DNA from: Uloborus plumipes
Taxonomy: Eukaryota; Arthropoda; Arachnida; Araneae; Uloboridae
Direction: 5' to 3'
Assembly: GCA_038373865.1 (NCBI GenBank)
Contig: JAXGGA010001129.1
Span: 104,025-168,024 of the forward strand
DNA length: 64,000 nt
Position numbers and translations under genes: made by a program. This document shows positions 51,018 to 62,024 of this stretch, one piece after another. A model generated the notes under the pieces. It was not told where the DNA came from. It saw nothing but the letters and a program-made list of their open reading frames with translations, and did no database searches. Numbering within the stretch: the first letter of the stretch is position 1; each line of letters begins with the position of its first letter.

Positions 51018-53146
51018 TAGGGCTGAAACATCGATGTCGATGTTTTGGAAACATCGATGTTTTTGCTAAAACATCGATGTTTTTACCATCGATGTTTGAG
51101 AGTCGATGTTTTCCCAACATCGATGTTTGGATTCGATGTTTTTTTCGATGTCGATGTTTTATAATCCATAAAAAAAAAAGCTTGATAAAAATATGCGATA
51201 TGCAGACAGACGCATCAGGATCCAGTTGATGCGCTATAGCGCGTAAAACATGCGGATTTCAGGAAAGGGACTCGATGCTTGAAACTTAGCGCGTCCCGCT
51301 GGACGCGCTAAAATTCGTCTTGCGGGACGAAAGTGTAAAATTTAGGTGGTGCGGATTGTCTGTGCTTTTTTTCAACCAACGCGACCTATGACGACTGCGT
51401 TGTCTGTAATGTTATTTATTTTACACAGCCTGAATCTGTAATGTTGTTTATTTTCACCTTATTTAATTTTTTTTCTGCGGAGTGCGGGACCCACTATTTT
51501 TAAAATGGACCCACTTTTTCAAAAGCGATGGGTCCTTGGGACCCAGCTTTGTGAGTATCTAGCGGGAGCCCTGGCATTAAGTTCTCATCCTTAATCAGAA
51601 GTTTCAGTATTAATCTCAATAAAAAACATTTTCCATGATTATTATCGATGCTTTGCTCTCGATGTTTCTAAAACATGCCTAATTTGCTTTCGCCATATTT
51701 TTTTAATTTTATTTATTTCATTATTATTCTTTATGTAAATGTTTTATATTTCAGCAAAAAAAAAAAAAAATCATTAAGATATGCAGCCAAAAGTTATATC
51801 GTTCGTTAGAAGACGGTTTTGATAGTTACCATCGATATTTTAAGGTCGATGTCTTTTAATGATCACTGTTTCACGTTCGATGTTTCTTTTTCTTTCGATG
51901 TCTGTTTAAGGGGTTACAGTACCTTTCTAACAAATTTCTTTAATTTAAGTGAAAAGGTTCATTCTTTGAAATCTTTGTTTCTACACTTTAACAATCAATA
52001 ATTTATTTTCAAACATTAAAAATTTTGAAAACTTTTTTTGAAATTTTGAAATATTTAAGAAAATTTCAATTTTTTAAAAACCCTAAGGCTTTTTTGTTTC
52101 TGCACTAATTTTAAAATTTGTTTTTGCGAAATGATCATAAAGATTACCTCAAAAAATCTGTGCATTCATTTTCTTATATTTTGATTTGAAAATATTTTGT
52201 GACCTTTTATGTAAAAAATTCTTAGAAAATTTTGTTCTTCGAGGTTTAACAAACTCTAAAATTTTATTTAATTTATAAAACGCCTATTCAATGCAGTTTT
52301 GTTGAATATATTATCCTGAGTGCAAAAAATATTTCTTTAAAGTTATATCTTTAATAGAAAAAATTCCTTAGCATTTCCAGTAACATAAAAACAATAAAAA
52401 CTGATCACCGAGAAAAATCACTTTAAAGTTTTGCTTTTCCATTAGAACACATAGCATGCATGCCCTAAAGTCACTCATAACTTTTTAAATAATTTAGCTA
52501 GAACAATGCTATTTTTTTCTGAGTGTTTTAAATAACTTTTACTTTTGAAATAAGCAATAAAAATTTTTTGGTCTTTTGGTCATTTTTGAGGTCCTGTAAC
52601 CCCTTAACGCTTCAGCAATAAGCAATAAAAATATGCAATAAAAAAGATTCATCTTTAACAGTTGCAATATCTATTGTATTGAAATATATATATTTTTTTA
52701 ATTACTACCGATGATTTACGGTCAACGATTTTTAAACATAGTTGTTTTTCAGTTGCTTTAGAAATTGTTTTCGATAACCATGTTTTACATTTCGACAAAA
52801 AAATATGACATAAATAAAAGTTATACAGTTAATCAACAGTTGCAGTATCTATCTCACTAAAAAAGTTTTCTATAACTGACATCGATATCATACGGTTGAT
52901 GTTTTCAGGAGACAAAAGATAAATCTAATTGAGTGATATAAAGAGGCGCAATGTACTGGGAAGCTACTGTATTACTGTACATTGAAATGTGTAAGTAATT
53001 TTTATAAAAAAAGATCGATGTTTTGAAACATCGATGTTTGAAAACATCGATGTTTTTTGGTCGATGTATCAATACCATCGATGTCTTAATTTCGATACAT
53101 CGATGTCTTGAAACATCGATGTTTTGCCTTCGATGTCGCACCCCTA
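51018..53146. mobile_element. Non-autonomous hAT element with CATCGATG arrays
   Basis: Ends TAGGGCTGAAACATCGATG and, in reverse complement, TAGGGGTGCGACATCGAAGG. GAACAAAG at 51010-51017 and 53147-53154 is a perfect 8-bp duplication, diagnostic for hAT. Arrays of AACATCGATGTT or TCGATGTT words fill 51023-51165 and 53012-53135, about ten words each. Scattered weaker copies occur near 51650, 51830-51900, 52710 and 52880. CATCGATG is itself palindromic. No transposase is present in the 2,129-bp element. Confidence 0.93.
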
Positions 53147-53194
53147 GAACAAAGTATGAAAAATACATGGATAAAAATTCTGCGTCAAAGGGTT

Positions 53195-53628
53195 AATCCA
53201 TGCTCACCGTAAAATCACACCCAATTTCATTTCATTTGGCGCCGAAGGCGCGGGAGGGCTTGATGAGAATATATGCAGAGTCTCTGTTGTCCAGTACGCA
53301 TTTAGTTCCAGTTGGTTTTGATTTTCACTTCACTTGACACTCCAAGGTTCCCCCGTACATACCACAACTCGTGGTTTAACTGGGATGGGGCCCTGAAGAG
53401 CGCTCTGTTCATTTTTGAACCAGACCCAAGGGCCGAGCCAACCCTTGGCCCAGCATCCACCTGAGGTATCGTTTTACTTGAAGGATTTTATGACCACGAA
53501 CATTTTTAACGTCCCCCAGTCACCATTTATGAAGACTGTGGATCTTTGATCGGCTTCCTCTATGATCGGCCCGGGACCCTCCGGTTACGAGTCCGACGAC
53601 TTATTACCGATCGGACTACCGCGGCCCA
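53195..53628 (-). mobile_element. tRNA-derived SINE-2, copy 1
   Basis: On the minus strand it begins GGGCCGCGGTAGTCCGATCG (A-box-like TAGTCCGATCGGTAA), then GTCGTCGGACTCGTAACC and a B-box-like GGTCCCGGGCCGATC. The body runs ~350 bp to GGTGAGCATGGATTAA. The tRNA-like spacing of A and B boxes indicates tRNA ancestry. Its partner at 54266-54708 is about 90% similar. Confidence 0.75.
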
Positions 53629-53639
53629 CAACCAATTCC

Positions 53640-54088
53640 AACTTTATTTTGATCGATTTCTTTTAAATTTCAAAAGCAATGATAATTCTAACGTGTTGCC
53701 AAAACTCGTTTTCCAAATACCATAAAACTTTAAATTTACGCTGATGTGATTAAATATGAAATCCAATTGTTATAACAGAACGTGGTCACCACGGAAACAG
53801 TAACAGTGAAAGTAATCATAAAGAAAATGGCGAAATGAAAGCTTCTCAAACTTTCAATGAAGGCACAAAAAAAAAAAAAACTTTTTTTTTTTTTTTGTGA
53901 AAACTCGCGTTTTTACAGAAAAAACGCCGACGTAGATGAACTCAGAAACCAAAACTCTATCTAAATACAAAATTTTATCGAAATCGTTAGAGCCGTTTTC
54001 GAGATCCGAAAAATAAATAAATAAATAAATATACATATAAATAAATATATATATATATACAAGAATTGCTCGTTTAAAGATATTAGAT
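53640..54088 (+). repeat. Interspersed repeat R-tail, copy A
   Basis: Shares with 60137-60527 and 62137-62591 the ordered segments GATCGATTTCTTTTAAATTT, GTGTTGCCAAAACTCGTT, GTTTTTACAGAAAAAACGCC, ATCGTTAGAGCCGTTTTCGA and ACAAGAATTGCTCGTTTAAA. Between GAGATCCGAAA and ACAAG lies an AT-rich (AAAT/AT)n stretch. All copies are in the same orientation. Possibly the 3' part of a non-LTR retrotransposon or of a composite repeat; no coding sequence is seen. Confidence 0.75.
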
Positions 54089-54091
54089 TAG

Positions 54092-54262
54092 ATACCTGGG
54101 GACCGAGCCCGCTCGGTTGAAAAAAAAAAGAAGTTTGTAAACTCGTGTTTTTTTCTAAAATGCGAAGTGCTTATTTAGATAAACTTGAAAAGCATTTTTA
54201 AGCCTTTGGTTGCAATTACGCATTTAAAACAGCTGTAATTTGTTTTAAAAAACACTACCTTA
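54092..54262 (+). repeat. TACCTGGGGACCGAGCCC module, copy 2
   Basis: About 93% similar to 50649-50830 by eye. It follows R-tail copy A directly and precedes SINE-2 copy 2. Confidence 0.8.
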
Positions 54263-54265
54263 TTT

Positions 54266-54708
54266 AATCCATGCTCACCGTAAACTCACACCCAATTTCA
54301 TTTCATTTGGCGCCGAAGGCGCGGGAGGGGTTGATGAGAATGGATGCAGAGTCCATGCTCTCCAGTACGCATTTGGTTCCAGTTGGTTTTGACTTTCACT
54401 TGACTTCACACTCCAAAGTTCCCCCCGTACATACCACAACTCGTAGTTTAACCGGGATGGGGCCTTGAAGAGCGCTCTGTTAATTTTTGAACCAGGCCCA
54501 AGGGCCGAGCAAATCCTTGGCCCAGCATCCCCCAGAAGTATCGTTTCACTTGGAGGATTTTATGACCACGAACATTTTTAACGTCCCCCAGCCACCATTA
54601 ATGAAGATGGTGGGTCTTTGATCGGCTGGGCTTCCTCTATATGATCGGACCGGGACCCTCTGGTTACGAATCCGACGACTTACCGATCGGACTACCGCGG
54701 CCCACACC
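54266..54708 (-). mobile_element. tRNA-derived SINE-2, copy 2
   Basis: Same layout as copy 1: GGGCCGCGGTAGTCCGATCG at the 5' end near 54708, B-box-like GGTCCCGGTCCGATC, and a body ending GGTGAGCATGGATTAA near 54266. The frame at 54271-54468 is SINE sequence. Confidence 0.75.
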
Positions 54709-55265
54709 CAATTCTAACTTTCTTTTTTATCTTTATTTATTTACAACACATATTTCGAGCTCGTGTACTTGGTCACACAGGACCCGTTTATGAACTCACG
54801 TCCAATATGACAGATAGTACAAGACAGATACATAGTACAGGACAGAGTTTACGATCACGGAGAAGGAAATTACAACCAGAGCGAGGGCGGGAATCGAACC
54901 CGCCGTCCTGGGCTTCTACGCTAGTGAAAATGACCGGCTTTTACCGTCTTAAAGGCGGTTTTTGGACAGGCGGCAAAAGCCGGTCAATGCCGGCTTTGAC
55001 CGTCTACGTCTTAGACGGTAATGACCGGCTTTAGCAGTCTAAGACCAAGACGGTAAAGACCGGCTTCAGCCGTCTAAGACCGGCTTTAGCCGTCTAAGAC
55101 CAAGACGGTAAAGACCGGCTTCAGCCGTCTAAGACCGGCTTCAGCCAGCTAAGCCATAGAAAGCAGGCTTTGACCATCTACGTCTTAGACGGTAAAAACC
55201 AGCTTCAGCCAGCTAGCCCAAAGAAAGTCGGCATTGACCATCTGTTATCGCCTGTCCAAAAACCG

Positions 55266-56339
55266 CCAGCTTACTGCTAATGACAAGGACAAATCTTATG
55301 CAAATAGTTTTTAGGATCATGGTTTCAAATTTGAAGTAGATGGATTCAAATTCAGAGCAATTATATAATCCCAAATATCATAACAAAAAAACAAGGAGGT
55401 GCTTAGAATGATCTCATGAAATTATGAAGTTACATACAATTAGGGCTGCAATTTGGGTGGGGATACCAGACCTATAGTACCGAGGCCTGGAGCTTTAAGG
55501 AGCCCACAAAGTCATAAAACTGTTTTTCCAATAATAATGTTCATAATTTCATCGAAAAAATTAAGCTATTTTCCAAAAAATCTTACATTACATTGCCGAT
55601 TCTTGACACTACAAATATAAATGAAATACTCTTGCATTAAAGAAAAAAAAATCAAAAGTTTTTGAACACATGAGGGCATAATTCCTTAAAACTGGTCAAA
55701 GCCGAAAACGACCTTGCAGATTTAAGCCAACAGAAGCGAATACAGGAGTGGTTGGATGTAGAAAAAGTCAAATGCAATACTGTTGGCCTCCCTGTAACGA
55801 ATACTGTCGGTTCCAAGAAATATTATTCGATTAAGCGGGGATCTTTAACATTGCGTCTATGGGACGGGTTCCAGGATTTTTATTCATTTATCCGTTACCC
55901 GATTAGGCAAGGACGATAGTATATATATGTGTGGTAATAATTTCAACACTCAATTCAATTATTTTTCAATTTATATTAGGAATGCCGGTTCTGCTTAAAT
56001 TTTTACATTCAGAACTTTTTATTCCGAAATTTGATCTTTTTTTTCGTTGGTCCATCCGACTCGTCCTATAGAAAATTCATAGTATATATCGTTCAAAATT
56101 ACTGCTGGTCCACGGGTCCCAAACCAGTAAGACTCGCCTTGAACCACTGCAAAAAAAAAAAAAAAATAGTGGTTCGTCGGACCACAAATTTTTAAAATAA
56201 TTTCTAACATTGATATATCACATACCGAGCCCCATTGGACAGGGCCCTCTTGATTTTGAAAAGTTTGTCATTGGTCATAAGAGTCCTAGTCCGGAGTTTC
56301 GAAAATAGCACATCATAGAACCGATTTTTCGGATTAGCC
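55266..56339. other. Interior of the CACTA-like element, nothing recognised
   Basis: AT-rich with short frames. A segment near 55690-55910 reads like decayed coding sequence or a pogo-type end (ATTAAGCGGGGATCT) but is too short to assign. Confidence 0.4.
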
Positions 56340-57150
56340 GATTGTCCTTCTTAATTGACAAGTGATGTTGGAAATTAGCGGGGAACTTTGATATCTCCCA
56401 GGAGGAGAGACATTAGTCCCAGGTGTTTCTTTTAATAGTCTTGATGATATCGCCACATGCGACCCAGTGGAGGATGAGGTTCTTCGTGTGGACAAGGTTG
56501 GCCAATTCATCTGCTTTTTCATTCTCTTCAATCCCCATAAGCTGGGGTCCAGATTAGTCGAATTTCCGTGTGAGAGTCCATCAGATTGCCGCTACCTTTC
56601 CATATCATGAGCGAGATATGTGGTGATTTATCTTCCACGGCCACGAGGGAGTTAAGAATCGACAAGCTGTCATAAAGAATAACATTTACAGCATTATGCT
56701 GGCAAAGGCAAATGATGGCTAGCCATAAGGCTAGTCCTTCCGCTGTAAAGACAGAGTTGATGGGGGCCACTTTCCCTATCAATTCAACGCCACTGTTAAA
56801 GTTCACGATTCCGGTGCTAACCTTGTCTCCTTTTTTGGAAGTGTCTGTGGCTATAATATTGCAATGGGAAAATATGTTGTTTTTACACTCTTGGAGGAGC
56901 TTGATAAATCCAAGTGAAAAATGTCAATTCTGGTTAGATTTTTTGCTGCAAGTTGGTTAATGATAAGTTGCCTGTTAAATGAGTTTCTCGGGCAGACCCA
57001 TATAAGATGATCAGTCTTCTATAGTTTCGCATGTATTGCACAACAGGGAATTTTCCTTGCGAATAATAAATAGCTTTTCTTTAGTTAAGATAGATTTGAT
57101 TAGTATCCTGTTTCGCTTGGTCTCGCTGTATTTGTTATTTATCCATTTAA

Positions 57151-57712
57151 CCCTCGTGGGTCCCTCCCATTTCAGTTACACTCAAGACCCTTGGGGTCAT
57201 AAACGACCCCAATGCTTCCTTTAATTAATTCATTATAATTATTGAATGTTACATGCATTATTTAAGTTCACACACTTTTTAATGCTAGAAAAACTAAAAA
57301 TAAAAAGATACAATTAAAGTAAAATATAGTTTATGAAATAAAATTATAATTTTAGAGCAAAACTTACAATAACTGTAGATTTATTTACATCTGTTACAAA
57401 CCTGAAAAAACATGATTTTTACAAGTGAATTTCAAACACTTATGACATTTTTCAATGCGTTTTCTGTCCAGTTCTCTTGGACAAAAGTTGCAACGTCCTC
57501 TTTTTTTGGCCTTTTGGGGAAGTGACCCCAAGGGTCTTGTGTGCAAAAAATGCAATTCGGGAAAAATAAAACACAATAATAGCATTATTTTGAATAGAAA
57601 ACTAGAAGAATAAAAGCCACAAAATGCCATTAAAAACAAATGGTTGATTAACAAAATATATTAAACAGAAATTGCATTGGGGTCACATATGACCCCAAGG
57701 AACCCACGAGGG
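57151..57712 (-). mobile_element. piggyBac derivative, internally deleted
   Basis: CCCTCGTGGGTCC at the left and the complement of CCCTCGTGGGTTCC at the right are flanked by TTAA at 57147-57150 and 57713-57716, the piggyBac signature. Palindromic GACCC...GGGGTC words lie near both ends (57187, 57205, 57522, 57692). Most of the transposase is gone; only the end of its gene remains. It sits inside the LINE relic and interrupts its reading frame. Confidence 0.93.
57394..57654 (-). pseudogene. piggyBac transposase C-terminal Cys-rich domain
   Basis: The last ~35 codons of this minus-strand frame read KKRGRCNFCPREL ... KCHKCLKFTCKNH, a C-x2-C-x11-C-x2-C-x4-C-x2-H pattern. This matches the zinc-binding domain that ends piggyBac transposases and contacts the TIRs. 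The preceding ~45 hydrophobic residues do not resemble the transposase core, so the frame is a deletion joint. The catalytic DDD domain is missing. Confidence 0.85.
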
Positions 57713-57911
57713 TTAAAATTCATTTTGAGAGGTGAAATGCTTTCCTTAAATTTGTTGTAATACTTAGAATTGGATCAAGATAACATTTTTTATTCTTTCT
57801 TAAAGTAAGTTTGAACATCTATCGAAGTGCAAATGGAATTGGTCTTAATTAATATCAAAACCACGGAGTAGAAAGAAGGAGAGAAATGTTCTATACGGAT
57901 GCGCTAGTTTG

Positions 57912-58732
57912 AAAGTGGCAACGAATTCTCACCCGCCGCCAGAGGACGCTAGCTGAAACGCTCCCTATCTCCTACGGGAATCAATGTAAATGATACTGAA
58001 TCTGTCATCTTTTTAAATGCTGCTATGGGGAAGAAAAAAATTTTTTTTCAACTGAATTTTGGTGTAAACCATCGATTAACATTATGAACTAAATATGACT
58101 TTGATCCACCCCACTGAAATTTTGCCGTATTTTTTAAGAAAGATGTTTAATCGACGGCATCTAGCTACTTGCCAAATTTGACATATATGCGACTGTATGT
58201 GACATTTTCTTTGCATTGTACGATATAATTTTTGCTGAGAATCAGTTCTCTAAATTGTTGATAAATTAAGCATGAGGCAAAAAATTAATTATGTCAGAAT
58301 TTAATTTTGTTATTAATTAAATATATTTAGCAGACAAAATAATTATTAGTTTAAATGTATTTATTAAATATATTTAGTTCATAATGTTAATCGATGGTTT
58401 GAGCAAAATTCCAATTAAAAAAAAATATTCTTGCCAACAGCAGTCTTTTAAAATGACAGATTTTGTCAGATTTGGCAAGTTGGTAAGTGCATTCGATTAA
58501 CCTATTTCTCAAAGAATACGGCACCTATTTTCGTGGGATGAAATTCATATTTAATTCATAATGTCAATCGAAGATTTACACCAAAATCCAGTTGAAAAAA
58601 ATTTTTTTTTCTTCCCTATAGCAGCATTTAAAAAGATGACAGATTCAGTATCATTTACATTGATTCCCGTAAAAGATAGGGAGCGTTTCAGCTAGCGTCC
58701 TCTGGCGGCGAGTGAGAATTCGTTGCCACTTT
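57912..58732. mobile_element. Foldback element, 821 bp
   Basis: AAAGTGGCAACGAATTCTCA at the left is matched by its complement at the right. The arms share the CGCCAGAGGACGCTAGCTGA segment and continue inverted for ~250 bp with moderate divergence. The centre contains AATATATTTAG repeats. No target duplication was fixed. It lies inside the CACTA-like element. Confidence 0.8.
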
Positions 58733-59794
58733 TAGATATGACTCGTTGCCAATCGCGGGATAAGTAATTCCTGTTTGCATCCGTGGTTTAAGTCGATGGC
58801 GTCAAAGTAGCGCTTATATATGTTTAGTTATTGTTATCAGATCACCCATTTCATACTTTAAAAATACTTTTCACAGCAAAAATACATTTTTAAAATTATT
58901 TAAAGCTTTTAAAGAGCAAAAAAAAAAAAAAAAACCTTACAACTGCTTAACTGCGAAATTCACTGTTTACATCCGAAAGTATTTATTTCTGTCACAACAT
59001 CCATTCTTTATAAAATGCTAAAAAAATGTTTCCTATCCAAAAGGAACTAGACAAACACAATCTGCTCTTTATTTAGTTATTCTGAAAAAAAAAATATTGT
59101 TGTCTATTACTTATAATTGGTATCTTTATTAGTTTAGTAAATAATGTTTTTGCAGAATAGTGAAAAACAATGAAGTTATACGAACACAAATGTGTAATTT
59201 TATCTCTGTCAATACTCTGTATGTATAATTTCATAAAAAGGGTGCAATCATTTTTTGTTGCCGTGTACCTTTTGACAACCATTTGTATATTTTGTCTAGT
59301 TTTATAACACCTAATGGAAATTTATTATTTTTCATATCATTGCCCAAATTAATATTGCTTGCTTAATCTTTTAAACTGTCATCAGAAAACAAATTTATCA
59401 GGGAAGTTTGTTTCTTAAAAAACAAAGTTAATGTATGTTTTGCTATTTTAGAATTCAACTTGCAATTTCACAGAATTCTCTCTCTTTCTCTTTTTTAGTA
59501 ATTGTTCTGCTGAACAGCAAAAACCTTGATGTGTATTTTCATGGTTTTAACAATGTAATGTAACTTTCTTTGAAATTTATCAAAATCTACAAAAAAAAAA
59601 AAAAAAACTTATGTCAAATTGTTATAGTAAAGAAGTGAATCCTGCTGCATAAAAAAGTCTTTTTAATAAATTTCTTTTTGATCAAGCCACGCTTTGTTCC
59701 AATTATAATTTGCATTCGTCACGCTTTACTGTAGATATTCGCCTTTATTACAAGGTAGCATTGGAAAATGAACAGCGTTCATCAAAGGGGTGAA
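58733..59794. other. Interior of the CACTA-like element, nothing recognised
   Basis: AT-rich with A-runs near 58917 and 59591. Only short frames are present. Confidence 0.5.
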
Positions 59795-60136
59795 AGTTGG
59801 TACCGGCTTTGATAAAAACAGTCAAAGGCAGTAAAGGTGAAAAGAACCACCTTGCTTAAAGCTAGTACAGTCTTCAACTGTCTTCATGCAAGACGGTACC
59901 GGCTTCAAGCAAGGCGGTCAATGGCAGTACCAGCTTAGAGCAAGGCGGCTGAAGGCGGTGCCGGCTTCAGGCAAGACGGCTGAAGGCGGTGCCGGCTTCA
60001 AGCAAGACGGCTGAAGGCGGTACCGCTTCAAGCAAGACGGCTGAAGGCGGTACCGGCTATTTTCTAAGGTTGCAGAAGCCGGTCATTTTTACTAGGGTAA
60101 AGTGACGGGCAGACCAATAACGCCGCCAGGACCCCA

Positions 60137-60527
60137 ACTTTCTTTTGATCGATCTCTTTTAAATTTCAAAAACAATAAAATTTTAACGTGTTGCCAAAAC
60201 TCGTTGCCAAATACCATAAAAATTTAAATTTACACTGATGTGATTAAATATGAAATCCATTGTTATAATAAAACGTGGTTGCTATGAAACAGTAACAATA
60301 AGAGTAATCATAAGGAAAATGGTGAAAGAAAGCTCGTCAAACTTCTAATGAAGGCACAAAAACGGGGTTTTTTGTGAAAACTTGCGTTTTTACAGAAAAA
60401 ACGCCGATGTAGATGAACTCAAAAACCAAAACTTTATCTTAATACAAAATTTTATCAAAATCGTTAGAGCCGTTTTCGAGATCCGAAATATATATGTACA
60501 AGAATTGCTCGTCTAAAGATATTAGAT
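60137..60527 (+). repeat. Interspersed repeat R-tail, copy B
   Basis: Same segment order as 53640-54088. Here the AT stretch between GAGATCCGAAA and ACAAG is only ~12 bp (TATATATGT), the shortest of the three copies. Confidence 0.8.
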
Positions 60528-60724
60528 GGATGTAATTTTGTTTTGAAACTTAATATTTTAAGAAAACTGAGTTTCGTATTTATTGATTTTTTACCTGAAA
60601 TATCTTACTAAACACTGTTGAGGAGGAAAAAAAGTGTTTGAAAACTAACTGTAACACTTTTATACTCAATTTTTAAATCGTACTTGAAAAGTAAAATAAT
60701 CCGATTTTTATATCGTGTAAGTTA

Positions 60725-62024
60725 CCGTCAGCTGGGGTAAGATTGGCCCAAATCTAAAGATTTGGAATAGTTTTATCAGCGATATGTCTTTTGACATTGA
60801 TTATATTAATTTTCAATACATCTTATTGTGTAAAAAACCTTGTATCAATAAATTAAAACCATATTGAGACCTCTCAATCATTTTGCAATATTATACTGCA
60901 TTTTTTTAATGTTTGGGCCAAAGTTGCCTTGAATTGGGGAAACTTTGTCCCATACTTTTAAACCATATAAAACCTGCGATTAGTATTGGTTGGGCTAAAG
61001 TTAGACAAGATAAAATTATCACCAGACACATTAGTTTGTTGTTTTGCCTGCTTTTAATTCAAAAACATCCATGAAATGGGGAGAAATAGGAATAAATGAA
61101 ACAAACTTCATTTTAGGGAAAAAATATTGTATTGTATAAAAATAAAAATCCAATTCAATTACAGGGAACCCATAGTCTGCAATTTTTATTAAATGTTGTT
61201 CGAAAACATGCTCTTCTTCATCACTAAATATTCTTGCACGTCCCACATTTTTTGAATGAATCCCTTTAAGTTTGTTTTTTATAGTAGACCTAGGTATATT
61301 ATACATGCTTTCTGCAGCTCTTTGGGTTAAGGCACCAGACTTAATAGCCTCTAAACACTCCTCTAACACTTCTGGTTTGTAATTGGCCTAATTTCTGGTA
61401 CCAAGAGGTTTTATCCGATTTCTCGGCATTTTTCCTGAAAAAAATCCAGTGTGCTTAAAATAAAAAGCTAAAAACTAGTGCTTAAAATAATAATAAAATT
61501 ATTTTAAGTGGTTTTGTTAAACAATCTGCTTATAAAATAGGTACCAATCAAGTTTTATATCGAAAATAATGTACCTTGGGGTAACTTTAAGACTGCCACC
61601 ATCTTGGGCCAAAGTTACCCCAATTCTGGGCCAAAATTGTCATGAAATAATAAAATCGAATTAGTTTGTAAATAACAAAGGTAACAGCATTATTACACCA
61701 AAAATACTTGAAACAATTGAATATATGATATCGTTATACACTTACCTACAAGTAGCTCTTCAAGAATTAGCGTTCACAAGTAAAAGTTTAGAGACAACAA
61801 ATTTTATCACTTTCTCAAAGTGAGGATGGAGCAGCACTAGAGTGAATATGAAATATAGAAATAACCTCCACTTCATGAACAGTCAAGCCAGTGGTGCTAT
61901 CTATCCAGTAAGGCATTGTCTAGGCCGATAACTCATCATTATGATTACAATACGGGACAACAAAACTTTTTCTAACTTTGGGCCAATGTTACCCTCAAAG
62001 GGCCAATCTTACCCCAGCTGACGG
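60725..62024 (-). mobile_element. pogo-like element, deleted, with GGGCCAA repeats
   Basis: CCGTCAGCTGGGGTAAGATT at 60725 and its complement ending at 62024 form a perfect TIR of ~25 bp with TA at 60723-60724 and 62025-62026. GGGCCAA[A/T] followed by GTTACCCC-like words recurs near 60913, 61608, 61629, 61979 and 61998. The 1.3-kb interior retains only the start of a pogo-type transposase. This is a deletion derivative of an autonomous pogo element. Confidence 0.9.
61170..61429 (-). pseudogene. pogo-type transposase N-terminus (HTH-psq)
   Basis: The minus strand starts MPRNRIKPLGTRN at 61429, then an in-frame TAG at codon 14. It continues with ANYKPEVLEECLEAIKSG, LTQRAAESMYNIPRSTIKNK and a GRARIFSDEEEHVFEQHLIK segment, ending GFPV near 61170. 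This is the psq helix-turn-helix plus the start of the second DNA-binding region of pogo/Tigger transposases. The rest, including the DDE core, is deleted. Frame continuation to 61031 is non-homologous. Confidence 0.88.

Larger units (their letters stand above)
56340..57800 (-). pseudogene. Non-LTR retrotransposon relic: zinc knuckle plus RNase H
   Basis: Minus strand. From 57790 down: a basic segment (FKESISPLK, ETKRNRILIKSILTKEKLL) and a C-x2-C...H-x4-C zinc knuckle (CNTCETIED ... DHLIWVC) near 57010-57050. Then comes an RNase H domain with all four acidic positions: TDTSKK, FTAEGLALW (56750), LYDSLS and, after a frameshift, NEKADELANL (near 56500). IWTPAYG precedes that last motif, as in LINE RNase H. 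A W..GRYQSSP tail follows. Stops and frameshifts kill it, and a piggyBac derivative (57151-57712) interrupts it. No reverse transcriptase is recognisable upstream. Confidence 0.75.
54919..60097. mobile_element. CACTA-like (EnSpm) TIR element, 5.2 kb, non-autonomous
   Basis: CGCTAGTGAAAATGACCGGC at 54919 is matched by CCCTAGTAAAAATGACCGGC (reverse complement of the right end at 60097), with TA outside both. Both ends differ by one base from a CACTA start. Each end carries an array of short GC-rich words. At the left (about 54930-55265) these are GACCGGCTT[C/T]AGCCGTCTAAGAC units with inverted partners. At the right (about 59795-60080) they are ~31-bp units CAAGACGGCTGAAGGCGGTRC/CGGCTT. Such subterminal arrays are typical of CACTA elements. 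The interior contains a LINE relic, a piggyBac derivative and a foldback element; no CACTA transposase was recognised. Confidence 0.7.
54720..60133 (-). mobile_element. tRNA-derived SINE-3 split by the CACTA-like element
   Basis: The minus strand has a B box GGCGGGTTCGATTCCCGCC (54891-54909) and a body reaching ~54720. The 5' tRNA portion (GGCGGCGTTATTGGTC, CCCGTCACTT) is at 60100-60133. Joining across the insertion gives a plausible tRNA-like anticodon arm. This supports the ends of the 54919-60097 element. Confidence 0.6.

Noticed and set aside
51023..51165. CRISPR-like short repeats with spacers (CATCGATG words)
   Set aside because: Spacing is irregular and the mirrored array plus the 8-bp duplication show hAT subterminal repeats.
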